Below, piece after piece: positions 8,644-19,746 of a DNA stretch of 64,000 bases. The notes beneath the pieces were generated by a model. That model had not been told where the DNA came from, ran no database searches, and saw only the letters and a program-made list of their open reading frames with translations. The DNA is from Verpa conica (taxonomy: Eukaryota; Ascomycota; Pezizomycetes; Pezizales; Morchellaceae), in contig JAUFSD010000019.1 of the NCBI GenBank assembly GCA_033030425.1, forward strand, positions 496,001 to 560,000, read 5' to 3'. The translations under genes were made by a program, and so were the position numbers. Every line of letters starts with the position of its first letter. Position 1 is the first letter of the stretch.

Positions 8644-11600
8644 GATCAAAACCTTTACCCAGCTCCCTGAGGAACTCGTCTGAAATGGTTGTTCTGGCTA
8701 CGCACTAGATTACGCGATAATTACTATCTAGTCTCTAGCCTACCGTCCTAGGAAACAAAAACCTAGTCCTCTTGCACTTGAGGTTTTATTAAATTGCTTG
8801 CGCACAGTTTTTGATTTTCGGCGGTAACCGCGCAGTGGGCTGGCCTGCATTCTCTCCAAACAGGAAGCTATTTTTCTCATAACACCCCAGCCTAATTAAG
8901 TGAATAATAAGTTATGTATCTTCCACTAAATCGTATTAGGAATCATTCTACTAAACCTAAAAACGAACCCTTTAATAGGGCTATATTATGAATTTACCCT
9001 TCTAGTCGGCCTTTAGTTCATAAGAAAGAAATTTCATGTGGAAGCTCACGTGGGCAAAGACTTCTGAGGAACAATTGTACAGCTGGAAAGCCCTCAATCT
9101 CTAGCGCCGCATAAGTCCCAAATGTACGGCTGTCCAAATGAAGGAGTACTTACAGCTGGCAGCTAAAATCTACATCATGCTGCCTCGGCAATGAATACAG
9201 GTACCGTAAGTGGAATAGGTAGCTTCCTCTAAGACCCAGGGGTAAACGGTCGATGTAAGGGATATTTTGCGCTAATTGGTCATGAGCTAAGCCATGCTTT
9301 GTTCTGGAAAGCAGCCACGCGGTCTAGACTATGCCAATAAATGTACCAAGGGAAATGGCCTTGAGCAGACCCTGGGCCGATTATGGCACCGTAGCTATCT
9401 AAACACAAAAACTTTAGATATATAAGGATACCCATAGTATATAATTAGTTGTGACTATAGTACTTACAGCTGTTTATCCCTTTTTCTCGAGAAATTTCAT
9501 TCGATTCTGTTGGGAATATCAAATAACACTACAGGAATTGGACAAGGGAAACAACACAGTACAAAAAAAAGGGGGGAGAGTTGCTGGCGCGTTGCTAAAA
9601 AATGCAGAGATAAATCTGGCTATCAACCCTTTTAGATTTCTTAGAATGCTCTGTCAATATCGTGCCCCCTTTTGGCGCTATAGTAGCTGAACTTATGAGT
9701 ATATCTGATGAATATATATTCACCATCTAAATTTCGAATTAATTGGAGAGTGGTGGACTCCAAAAAAGTCGCTATAGCCAGATGGGATGATGAGCGAGAT
9801 TCATGCAATCTTGGAGGGGGAACGTGTGCATTACATATCTAGCGCGTGGATTAAGATGGGATCAAGCCGTCCCAAATCCTCGGATTCCACATCAGTGAAG
9901 GAAAGCACAAAAGCGATGGAAAGAACACACATACATTGCTTGACGAGATGCTGGTAGCAATTACATTTCGCATCCTCAATCTTTACCATGACTAGTGGTC
10001 TAGGCGTTCGCTCGATGTCGTTGATGGGATATTTTTTCGCCTTTGAATTACTGGTTGTGTAGGCGTCTAAGATACATGTATATGTGTAATACCGTATATA
10101 GTGAGCGTTTAGACAATAATTTCATGCGATTCTCAACATGCAAAACAAGGGTGCAAGCCTACAAATTGAGTCCTTAAAGGAAAACGTTATGTTTAAAGAT
10201 CTGCTTCTTATGCTACAGTCTGATCTGCATGGGTTGCGTCAGTCCGGAAAGAGCTAAACTGGATCGCAGGACCCTACGTGCGGGAGACGGCTGTTCTTCC
10301 GCCCACCCTTGCAAAAGTTGTCATCGAAAGTTTTCAACTGGCGAAACAGAAGAAGGGGTTTATCCCGTAGGAGCGGGTTGACGTGTGCATTGCCCGTCTC
10401 GTCTGGCCACCTTTATTTTCATTCTACTTACCTTCGGCTGGGCGCAGCCGTGAGTGAATCCCTTACAAAGTGGTCAGAGCGTGGATTTTGATAGCCAGAC
10501 CGAATATTCACCTTACCCGCTATCAGCAATTTGGCAGGTTCTCCCTGACTGAAATTTATATTGATATCAGAGCCGAGTAGCGCGCTAGATTATGCGAAGA
10601 AGTACCGGTTACATCCGCCCGTTTATCTACTACTGAAGAACTAGATGCATCTTCACAGAACCTATTTAGAGCTTATATTCCTAGATCGTGAACGTCTATT
10701 GAGATACGTCTTAAATCCTTGACTTATTTTGACGGATCAGGTCTTCTAGCGAATTTAGCGACTTTAGAATTCTCAGTAACCCTACCAGCATTTAATGTTA
10801 GGTAGGAAACCACAGCCTTTGTCCGCCCATGCAGCAGCTTTCTGCAGATGACCCCGGAGTATGTGCAGCACTGCTGAACAGGCAACATGCTGGTAACACA
10901 CAACGGGTGCTCCTTGGACTCGGGATTCAACTACCTAGCATTAGGGCTCGAATAGGTACTTAGGTAGACGTGTCCAGCAAACGTTTCCGCTTAAGAAATA
11001 TGTACCAATACATAGGTATTGGGGTTTATTTGGGTTGGGTAAAAGGTAAGATCTATACCGTTTTTAATCTCAAGGTTTCCCGGGTGGGGTGAGAGGATAG
11101 ATGAAATCGCCGATATCGCTGTTTGCGCGCGCCTCTTCAAATGGGGTGTTTAATGACTAAAAGAAGGGGAGAGGGAGAGAAGAGGGTTAAGTACCGATAC
11201 ATATCTCCGAATAGGCACCTAGTATTGAGGTGGGTCCATGGTAGAACTCACAAAGATCTAGGTATTACCCCGAAATGGTCACTTTTCCCGCCCTCTGTAG
11301 CATGGTTTAATGCTAGGAAGGCAGTGATGGTTGATCGGTCCAGCACAGCGACGCAGAGAGGTACATAACACTACATTAAGAGTTTTCATGTAGAGTCCAT
11401 ACGTACACGCGCAAACTCTACCCGGGGAGTTTACTTTCAGTGGAAGAGACCTGCCCAACAGCATCGTTGGGCGTTCGCTTGGGAGTTGGGGGGAGCCCAT
11501 TACTCTGGCTCTGTTAGCTTCGTTATTCCCTGCGGCCGCAGACTGAGGGCTTGCTTGTCGTGTAAAGGTGCACCACCGTCTATTTGACCCGCACTCTAGC

Positions 11601-12502
11601 GCAGTTCACACACATAATCTGTTGCCTTTCTCCGCCCAACTAAAACGCCCACAGGCTGCACCTCCTCAACAGCCGATACGCGGTGGGGACATTTCCCTCT
11701 GGCATCCTTTGTCTCTGGGCCTCGCATTTTTTTTTTTGCGTGGGAATCCATCAACGCCGCCGGAACCTAATGGCCCACTCGCTCCGTAACTAAAGTATAG
11801 TTTCCACTTTCCACTCCTCTTTCTCCTCTCTTCCTCACCCACACCCAGCGTTAGCAGCGTCTCCCCTCCCCTCCTCCCTCCTCAATCTCTCTGGTCGCTC
11901 TTGTCGACCATACTCTAGTTTCCGTTGACATTGGCACGGCAAATCCTGAGTGGCTGATTGAGCGACAGCATTGGAATTCTAGCTTTTCCCAAGTCCCCGG
12001 TCGCACCACCCTCGCCGCCCAGCGAGAAATTACAAACAGTCGCTAAGCGACGCGCCCAAGGCACCACCTACAAAACTCGCGCTGGTCGATAGGACAGGGG
12101 AAAACAGATCGTAGGTCCTCCTCCTCCTATATCACCACTCACTCCTCTTACAACAGATATCTACTTTCTCCTTCCCATATCCCCCCCCCCTCGTTACCCT
12201 ATCACCCAACCCTTAAGGAAACCCTTTAGAAAGCCCCAGATTCGGAGAGATCCACTTTTTGTCTTGCCTTAGCCGGAGTCTTACATTATCGCCACAGCCG
12301 TTCGAAGCGAACACGATTGAATCAAGTGGCTACCTCGTTTATTCTACTGTACATTGGTTGCCAATCTTCCTTTAGTTCTCCAACCCCTCATCACAACATT
12401 CTCCAAGGCTTGGTGTCAACAACACCCACTACTACTCCAGATCTCAATACATCGGCCACCACTCCCTTTCTGGGACCTCAAGTTTAAGCATCGACTATCA
12501 AA
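8644..12502. other. gene-poor stretch upstream of the zinc-ribbon gene
   Basis: I see no intact gene. A possible decayed coding frame runs at 10257-10960 on the plus strand: several protein-like segments in one frame interrupted only by TAG/TGA (see findings). From about 11800 to 12480 the sequence becomes pyrimidine-rich (CTCC, CTTTC runs; C-run near 12181-12190), typical of a fungal promoter or 5' leader of the gene starting at 12503. Confidence 0.45.
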
Positions 12503-13796
12503 ATGGCCGGCACTAGTTCTATTGGAGATGAGAAATCAATCAGAAAGCGGTTTACCGCTTCTATCAAGAGAGTTATGAGCCTCAATAGGGGAAACAAATC
12601 AGGAGTCTCTACGAAGGATACACCTCCTATAAGCCCCACTGTTCCTTCTACTTCTGCGGCTGTAGCTTCGTCTACGGCTACACCTGCACCAATTGGGTAT
12701 GTAGCAGCTTTGGTCGATGCTAAAACACCCCAACTAACATTGGATAGGGGCGCTACTGCTGCTACCACTACTACCGTTGAGCCCAAGTCGGAATACAAGA
12801 CGAAAACGAGGCCATACCACCCACCGAAGAACCCTCAACCGGCACCTCGCCACCTTACCACCAAGGAACGGGCCCAGGAATTATTCAAGAAACATGGGCT
12901 GGAAATCTCTAATGTTGACTGGCCTTTGTCTAATGTTCCTCAGGGAGAACGTGTTCAAAAAGATATCCGTATGAGAGTTCACCGTAGTTGCCATAAATGT
13001 GGTACTACTTACACTGGCGCAGACAAAGTCTGCTGCTCTTGCGGTCACAAGAGATGTACGAAGTGCCCAAGGAACCCGTAAGCATACCCGATCGCCTAGT
13101 TCTTACCATTGGATTTTACCTGATTGTCTTGAACGTCTAGAGTCAAAAAACCTAAAGATAAGGGCAAGGGCAAGGAAAAGATTGGGGAGAAGATTACTCG
13201 TAAGAAGAAGAAGGATTACATTTCGGGTCTTACCCTTCCGAGCCGTACAGGTGGACAAGATCTCGTCCGCAAAGTTCCTCGCCAAAGGGTCCACCGTAAA
13301 TGCCACAGATGCCAGACCGATTTTGCAGGGGAGAAGATTTGCAAGAAGTGCAATCACAACCGTTGCAAAACCTGTCCTCGTGAACCGTTAGTATCCTATA
13401 CTCTCTTTTATTACATAATACTAAATATACCCATAATATAGGTTCAAGAAAAACAAACCACCTGGGTACTATGATGGACAAGACCCTAGCGATAGCGAAA
13501 GGGACGAACCCATTCCTGGCCGCCCGAAGCGTGTTTACAAGAAGCCTCGCCGTCGTGTGCACTGGACTTGTACCCAGTGTAATTCGACTTTCCAGGTGAG
13601 AGCGAAGATTTGCGAAGTGTGTGGGAGTCAAAAGAGCGACACTGGTGTTCGGGATCCGTAAGTTACCTATAAAATACATTATACCTCACTATACTAACAA
13701 TTTACATTTAGCCCTAAGAAATCACCATACAGGCCCTCTGCGGAGGATCTAGAACGACTGGAGCAACGTTTGAAACAGGCGTCCCTCTCGGACTGA
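12503..13796 (+). CDS. fungal protein with triplicated Cys4 zinc-ribbon-like modules
   Basis: Model: exons 12503-13077, 13141-13386, 13442-13657, 13712-13796; 373 residues. The start ATG opens a Ser/Thr/Pro-rich N-terminal region. Three related modules follow: VHRSCHKCGTTY..VCCSCGHKRCTKCPRNP, VHRKCHRCQTDF..ICKKCNHNRCKTCPREP and VHWTCTQCNSTF..ICEVCGSQ..GVRDP. The first two have six or more cysteines; the third keeps the two CX2C pairs but loses the trailing CX2CPR. Lys/Arg-rich linkers (IGEKITRKKKKD) separate them. All three introns are phase 2 and fall inside the proline codon that closes each module. The CX2C pairs imply zinc binding. I remember similar modules in uncharacterised ascomycete proteins; function is unknown to me. 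Open frames in other phases across this gene are shadows. Confidence 0.8.
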
Positions 13797-14786
13797 TGTA
13801 ACGAAGTGTAAATGATGGGTCTTGGCTCGCGTGCTCTGCTGTTCTTATCTTTTGCACTTTTGCGAATGGTGTTTTCCCCATTATTACGAATTTCCCCTCT
13901 CTATTTCACTCCATAGCTGGATGTCTTACCGACAAAAAATTCTTAGAAAAATTGAGTTCCTTTGGCCGATGACGGAGTAGCTCGTTGAAAGCGTCAGGCA
14001 AGCATTATCCAAAAAGGATATCAAAGTTCTTTTTATATTTTTGTCGTTTTGTTTTACTCAATTGCTCTTTCTCTTATTTAGCGCTGCGTTATGCACACTC
14101 AGGTCGTTGCTCGGAATGTTTCCTTTTTTACCTTCTTTTTTACTCGTGGTCTAGATCATTAGGTACTATCCTTTTCCTGCATCAAAAGCTTTAATCCTTT
14201 GGTTAATGGTTTCAAGAGCTGGTCACCAAATATATTTCTGGGTGGACCTAGTGTTTTTATACCCGAGTTATTTCTTTTTCCGTGTTTCTTTGCGCTATAT
14301 CCCCTCATTGATGGATCACGATTGTTGTTCATGATATTACGAAATGTGAAGTTTTAGCTCTGCATTATATCACGTTCTGGGCAACAGCCATCTATTATTG
14401 CTTGAAAAATTATTGCAAGTGTGGCCGTATTAATTCTTCCAGCTTCCTAAGCCAGGTTGAGCTGATGCATAGAGTGTATAAATGTAGATTTATAGGTAGG
14501 AACTCTCGCTTATAGTTTAACAAACAGATCCTTGATACTATTCTATATTACCCATCCATATGATGTTCACATGCTGCTTACTGGCGTACAAGTAAAGCCT
14601 GGAACTGTGATTCATTGGCCGGCAAGCACAGCAAAGTAATTGTTTTGATGCTCCGGGCGTAAGCTTTACGAGACCTTTAGTGCCTTTATATCCTTTTTTT
14701 AATAAGCTGATTGTTGTATTAATGTTTTACCATATACGACACCACCTTTTGACATGTTGTGTATAACCTATCGGGCTGTTTGCCAT
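13797..14786. other. gene-free stretch
   Basis: This begins with the 3' flank of the zinc-ribbon gene (T-rich) and continues as AT-rich sequence. I see no coding or structural feature here. Confidence 0.5.
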
Positions 14787-14787
14787 A

Positions 14788-14975
14788 TAGAGGCTCTCCC
14801 GGGGATATGACGAAACCGGGGGTACGACGAATTCTACAGAAAGTAGAAAATAAACTTCAATAAAATTAAACCTTTAGGTTATTTTAATAATTTAAAGGGC
14901 TGCCTTGACTACCATAAAACTTTGGTGGGATTCGTCACACCCCCCGGGTTCGTCATACCCCCAGGCGTGCCTCTA
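14788..14975. mobile_element. MITE-like element with about 48-bp terminal inverted repeats and TA duplication
   Basis: The left end (from 14790, GAGGCTCTCCCGGGGATATG) and the reverse complement of the right end (GAGGCACGCCTGGGGGTATG) match for about 48 bp. The match continues into ACGAA.CC(C)GGGG..ACGAAT. A TA dinucleotide flanks both sides (14788-14789, 14974-14975). Total length is about 184 bp, and the AT-rich core has no coding capacity. TA duplication plus inverted repeats fits a non-autonomous Tc1/mariner-type element. Confidence 0.75.
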
Positions 14976-15028
14976 CCAACTGGAAGTATGCACCTGTTCC
15001 AGGGCTATGGGATACCAAAGTGACGGTG

Positions 15029-15113
15029 CTCACGATGCCAGGTTTAATAATGGCCATGTGGCCGACTATTAGTATGCTATCCACGTGACCAACATTAAAC
15101 CTGGCACCGTGAG
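15029..15113. mobile_element. foldback element, 33-nt arms
   Basis: The left arm (15029-15061, CTCACGATGCCAGGTTTAAT...) and the right arm (15081-15113) are imperfect reverse complements with a 19-nt loop. A target duplication is not evident. It lies about 50 bp from the TA-flanked MITE. Confidence 0.6.
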
Positions 15114-15261
15114 TAGGTGGGCTATAAGGCCTGCGGTAAGATTTTTTATTGCTCTTTAGGGTATAAGAATATTCTAGTAGTGGTGGGTACTAGTGAGAAA
15201 ATAAGGTTTGCTCCGTTCGGTACATACATGGCAACCCAAACCGACCCGAACAACTGAGCCT

Positions 15262-15399
15262 CACGACAGCCAATATTAAAATCAAAGGAGTTACAAATCT
15301 TTAGAAGATTATATTAGGGCTGATTTATATGATGAATAGGGATAAGGGGGATTCATTGCTGTTGTCATTTTCGTGGGGTAGAATTTATTGCTTGTACAG
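15262..15399 (-). repeat. dispersed repeat, copy 2 (inverted)
   Basis: This is the reverse-complement match of 8511-8643; see that entry. It directly abuts the left terminus of the 15407-16027 element. Confidence 0.6.
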
Positions 15400-15406
15400 T
15401 CGGGGG

Positions 15407-16027
15407 AAAAAAAAGTGTCCGAACGCTGATTCACCGGATCTTGGCGTGTTTTGGCACTCATATCTATGACCCTAGGCTAAGAGGCTAGTATTTTTGTAAA
15501 AAAAAATCAGGCTTCAAAGGCAGTATAGAGGGGGTTTATTTATATAGAGAACTTTAATTTCACACAATTATTAAAGTTTATATCTAATCTATACATTCCT
15601 GAGATGTTCTTGTTCTCTATAGTACTTTTTATATGTGTATGTTTGGATAAGTGGAAAAATGATAAAAAGGGCTATGCTAGATATTATAGATTTTACTTTC
15701 CCTATTATAAGAGTCTATAGGTGCAAATTCCACCCCAATACCCCATATTACTTGTCACTCTAAAAAGTGGTTTTTTTTTACTACCTAAATTTGCATATTT
15801 AGCCCTAAATATAGCCGCATTTTTGGCCACAAAGGAGGGAGATTCTGGCTATTTTTTCCCACCCCATATACACCTAGAGAGCTCTGCTAGAACATATTAA
15901 GAGCCCAACTGATGAATATTTTTTCCTCTATAAGTAACATGCTGCACAAATACCATGAGCACTGAGGCTCAATTATACCACCTAAAACAGGTCTAAAACA
16001 GGTCTCAGCGCGTTCGGACACTTTTTG
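15407..16027. mobile_element. non-autonomous DNA transposon, about 620 bp
   Basis: Terminal inverted repeats AAAAAGTGTCCGAACGC (left, 15409-15425) and its complement (right, 16009-16025) face each other. The interior is AT-rich, with no open frame resembling a transposase. The AGTGTCC-type terminus is like that of pogo/Tc1-mariner elements, but a clear TA duplication cannot be placed because the left end runs into an A-run. Confidence 0.6.
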
Positions 16028-17477
16028 CCTATCACTATACACACCAGACTGAACAGACTTTTCTCGCTAGTATTAGAACCAGAACTCAAGGTAGCTCCCA
16101 CTAGCTCCCTAGTTTCATAGAAATCTTGCCGGAAGCTGTACTGTACATGTGAATTGCAAACCTTTACGTGTAGATATGTCATCTTAGCTAAGTAGTGATT
16201 AGAGATTTAGGCTTATAAGCCCTTATGGAGATCTACCTTAAATCCATAATACTCTGAACGAAGTAAAAGGGTTATGGGGTAAGGGCATGGGACGCCCTAC
16301 TTGGCAAAGATCTCCTGGGCGCTGGCGTTGTCTCGAGTTTTCTTGGGTAGGGTGAGTAGATACAGGAAACGTTATTGGTAGGAAAAATATCTATATTTGT
16401 GGTGGGAAGAAGACTTTCTGTAGATGGTATGACCTCTTTTAGGATTTTCATCGTGCTCGAAAATGTGTGGTCACAGGTATTGGAAATATTTCCTTTTTAA
16501 ACGATATGGAGTGAGCTAATTTTTTTTATAGCCGGCCTGAGTAGGTGTGGTGAATCGAATTGAGGGCTTAGGGTAGGGCAGATGGCTTTCTTAGAATTTT
16601 TATAGGCTTCTAAGAATCATGATTTTAGCCAGTTAGATTTAATGAGTAGTTTGGTTGTGAAATTTCTGCTTGATTGGAACTAGAGCCTTGGGAGCGGAAT
16701 GAAGGAGTACCTTCATCAAGCTTACTCTGTTCACCTACTCAAATCATAATAACCTCAGCGGTGTTCCTAAAATTAAATAAAAATCGCCAAGTCAGATTTC
16801 CGTATCAAAACTCGATGCCCTACCGACCATATGAACCTAACTGATTAATTTATCTATAGCTCTACGGTAAATTCCGGTAAAACCAGAGGAACTTGGTCAA
16901 GTAAGGGTCTCTTCAACCTCTAGATGAATTATATTTATTCAAGTCGGCCTTCATAAAGGCGTTGCCCATTAAAGAGTTAACCCTTTGATATATAACCCCT
17001 TCTTGTCAATCTTAGGTACTCGATATCTACTTTATGAATTAATAAAAGATCGGGATCTTGATGTTTACTATAATAGGTGGCCAAGCAGAGTCGGTAATAC
17101 CTTGAGAAGTGCGAGTGACAATCCATGATAGTTACATGCCTACTACAGCTATACTGTTTTAGCTTGGCTTAAGAGTTATTGGATCTCAGCATGTACTAAG
17201 AATGTTAGGGAAAGTCTGGCGATACCTGGAGGTGGTTGCGCTGGGCTTGGGTGTGAAATGTACCGCCTGTCACCAGACCTTTCCTAATACCCGTAGTACT
17301 ATATAGGTCCGTAAAGGTGACGGTAGCGAAAAAAGAGGCACCGTTGATTCCTAGATAATAGAAAAAAGATAGCTATAGCAGAGATATGCGCATTCTCTTC
17401 GGTTATATCAGGAGCTATTATTAATATGGTTCTCTAGTGTAGGTGGTAAACCTAAAATATTTATACAGCAAAATCTT
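16028..17477. other. gene-free stretch
   Basis: AT-rich sequence. I see no gene, RNA or convincing repeat. Confidence 0.5.
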
Positions 17478-17520
17478 CCTATAAGGATATGAAGTTGGAG
17501 CAATGCCATATCCTTATAGG
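17478..17520. repeat. perfect 14-bp hairpin
   Basis: CCTATAAGGATATG (17478-17491) and its exact complement (17507-17520) enclose a 15-nt loop. Related CCTTATA/TATAAGG motifs recur down to about 17620, so the hairpin sits in a short cluster of the same word. Confidence 0.6.
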
Positions 17521-17825
17521 GCGTATAACCCTATAGAAAAGGCTCACTACGTATAAAATCCTTATTGGGGGAATGCGGACCCTTATACGACGAATATCCT
17601 TATAACTCGATCCCTTATAGAGCGATTTCACTATATGTATATATTTCAATTCGAGCAACTGCGCACTACTTAACTAGTCACAGAGCGGACCCTGCAAATT
17701 TCTAGTATACATCTTGTTTGACGTTAGTATAGTCCATAAAACGAGGCTTTAGGCCCCGCCTCGAGCCAGTAGGAGACGGGGCTTATAAAGCCAGTCGTTT
17801 TCGAGACACTTGGCTACTTTCTTCG

Positions 17826-17927
17826 AGGTACTTTAAGTTAGTCTCGTGCCCAGCCCCTATGGCAGCTTGCCTGCCGTAGGTGTTGCAATAAGGTGGGGAT
17901 GGGGACGAGCCTAACTTTAAGTACCTT
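17826..17927. mobile_element. foldback/MITE-like element, about 32-nt arms
   Basis: The left arm (AGGTACTTTAAGTTAGTCTC..., 17826-17857) and right arm (17894-17927) are near-perfect reverse complements. Between them lies a small nested hairpin (GGCAG..CTGCC). No coding capacity is present. Confidence 0.65.
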
Positions 17928-19746
17928 GAAATTTATGTATTGATAAGCTCTAGTGGTCTTGGGAATCTCGAGCGTTTATAGGTTTAATTGGGAGTATATA
18001 GATACTTCTATCAGCTAAACCGACATTGTAATTTAGATATATGGTTAATAATCACGACCGGACGACCACGCTGCAGCGCCGACGGCGTGATCGTCTCCAG
18101 TCTATTGGTAAGGGGGCAATCGTTCTGGCTTTTTGGTAAATTCTACTCAAATAGTAATCTTCATACCCAAGAGGCTCTATGTGAGAGGTACATTTTCCGA
18201 AGTTGGAGTCTTTTTTCCCACTCAAATAATTACACGAGCCCTTGAGCTATCTAAAGTTAGAGTGAAAATCTATAATTCGAAGTAATCAGTTACTGGTAAG
18301 TTTATTGTATAGTATATTGATATTTTTAAAGACTATAGTGTCTTCATTATCAGTCTTTTGTAGGAGATTTTACACACTACAGATATAAACTCTATTAAAG
18401 CAAGTGAAAACAGACGATTAGGGATTTGGGTCACTGAGAGGGGTTTACTAGCTCCAATATATTAGATATATTACACTCTATTTGTATTATATTCAAATTT
18501 TAGGGTTTATAAGGTGCATCCCCCCTATCACTGCGTGTAGCCAAAGTCCCAAGCTAGAGCGCATGACTCTCAATTAACTAGGTCTATTCTGATATCCTTG
18601 ATAGTCTCATTTGAGTAGATGGATAATTTTTTGGAGCAGAGTTCTAAGCTGACCATCTTGCTTTACAACAGCGAACCACTAGACATAAGTTTACCCTTAC
18701 TTACTATTAGATAGTAAAAACAGATTCTACCAATAGCATTCACAAGGTATCACTCACTGAGTCTCAGGAGGCGCTATTATAAGTTGTGCTCCTACTTGAA
18801 GCACTATATACCTCTTTAATGTCGTATAGCTAACAAAACTTAATTTTTTGCCCTCGCCCTGAACTTATTAACCTAACCTAATAAGTCTTCGCTGGAAGTG
18901 CTCGATATCCACTTCATAGCTGTCCTGGCATTGATGAATGGTATATTCTTGGAACTTATTAATTATAAAACATCAAGAAAGCGAACTCAAATAAAGAGAC
19001 GTGAAGCCATAGACCATGGGTAGTAAGGGAAGGAGACTGCAGCGACGGTAGGTAGTGAGGGTACAAGGTACCATAGCACATACGCAGATAGAGAGAAAAA
19101 GAAATCAGTGATAGTAGTGAACTATGAAAAAAGGGGAAAGATAAAAATAATGAATTACCGAACGATGGATGTCATCGAAGATGTGAGGATTATTTTCCAT
19201 AGCCTCCCTCCTTTTCATTTACCCTCCGCACCTCTACCGACGCCTATCAATATTTCCCTCTTCTGCGATACCATGCAGAGCACCCTCGAAAGCAATAAAA
19301 ACAAAACCCCAAACAAAGTCCATCAAATACCACCCATCACTGAAAAAAATGAAAAAAATGACACAGGCGAAGAAAAAGAGGAGGCTGAAATGCGTACATG
19401 TAGAAACTTAAGTAGTAGCAAAAGTAATATGAAAGTTCAGAAAAAAAGAAACATTAATCGCGATACACAGATATCCTTATCTGCGCCTTGTCATCCAGGA
19501 GGGGGGAAAAAGGTAATACAGAAATCACAAATAGGAAAAAGACATGCTCTGGAAAAACCCTATCTAAGGGAATATCAGGCTTTGTAATAGGTATTCCCAT
19601 ACCATCACACTGCTCTCCCGCCATCTATCGAAATGTCAACACAAAGAAATTAACACTCCTTGCATTTGCATTCCTAGACCTTGATTCTCCTGTCTAAAAT
19701 CCCACAGAATTATTCGACCTCTGGAAAATATAGGCCGTAAACCAGA
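17928..19746. other. gene-free stretch, 3' flank of RAS1
   Basis: A 159-codon plus-strand frame at 19108-19587 overlaps the likely 3' region of the minus-strand RAS gene. It has low-complexity Lys/Glu/Asn composition and I do not accept it. Nothing else is supported. Confidence 0.5.

Noticed and set aside
19108..19587. 159-codon open frame opposite the 3' side of RAS1.
   Set aside because: Low-complexity, many internal Lys/Asn runs, no family resemblance; probably untranslated sequence.
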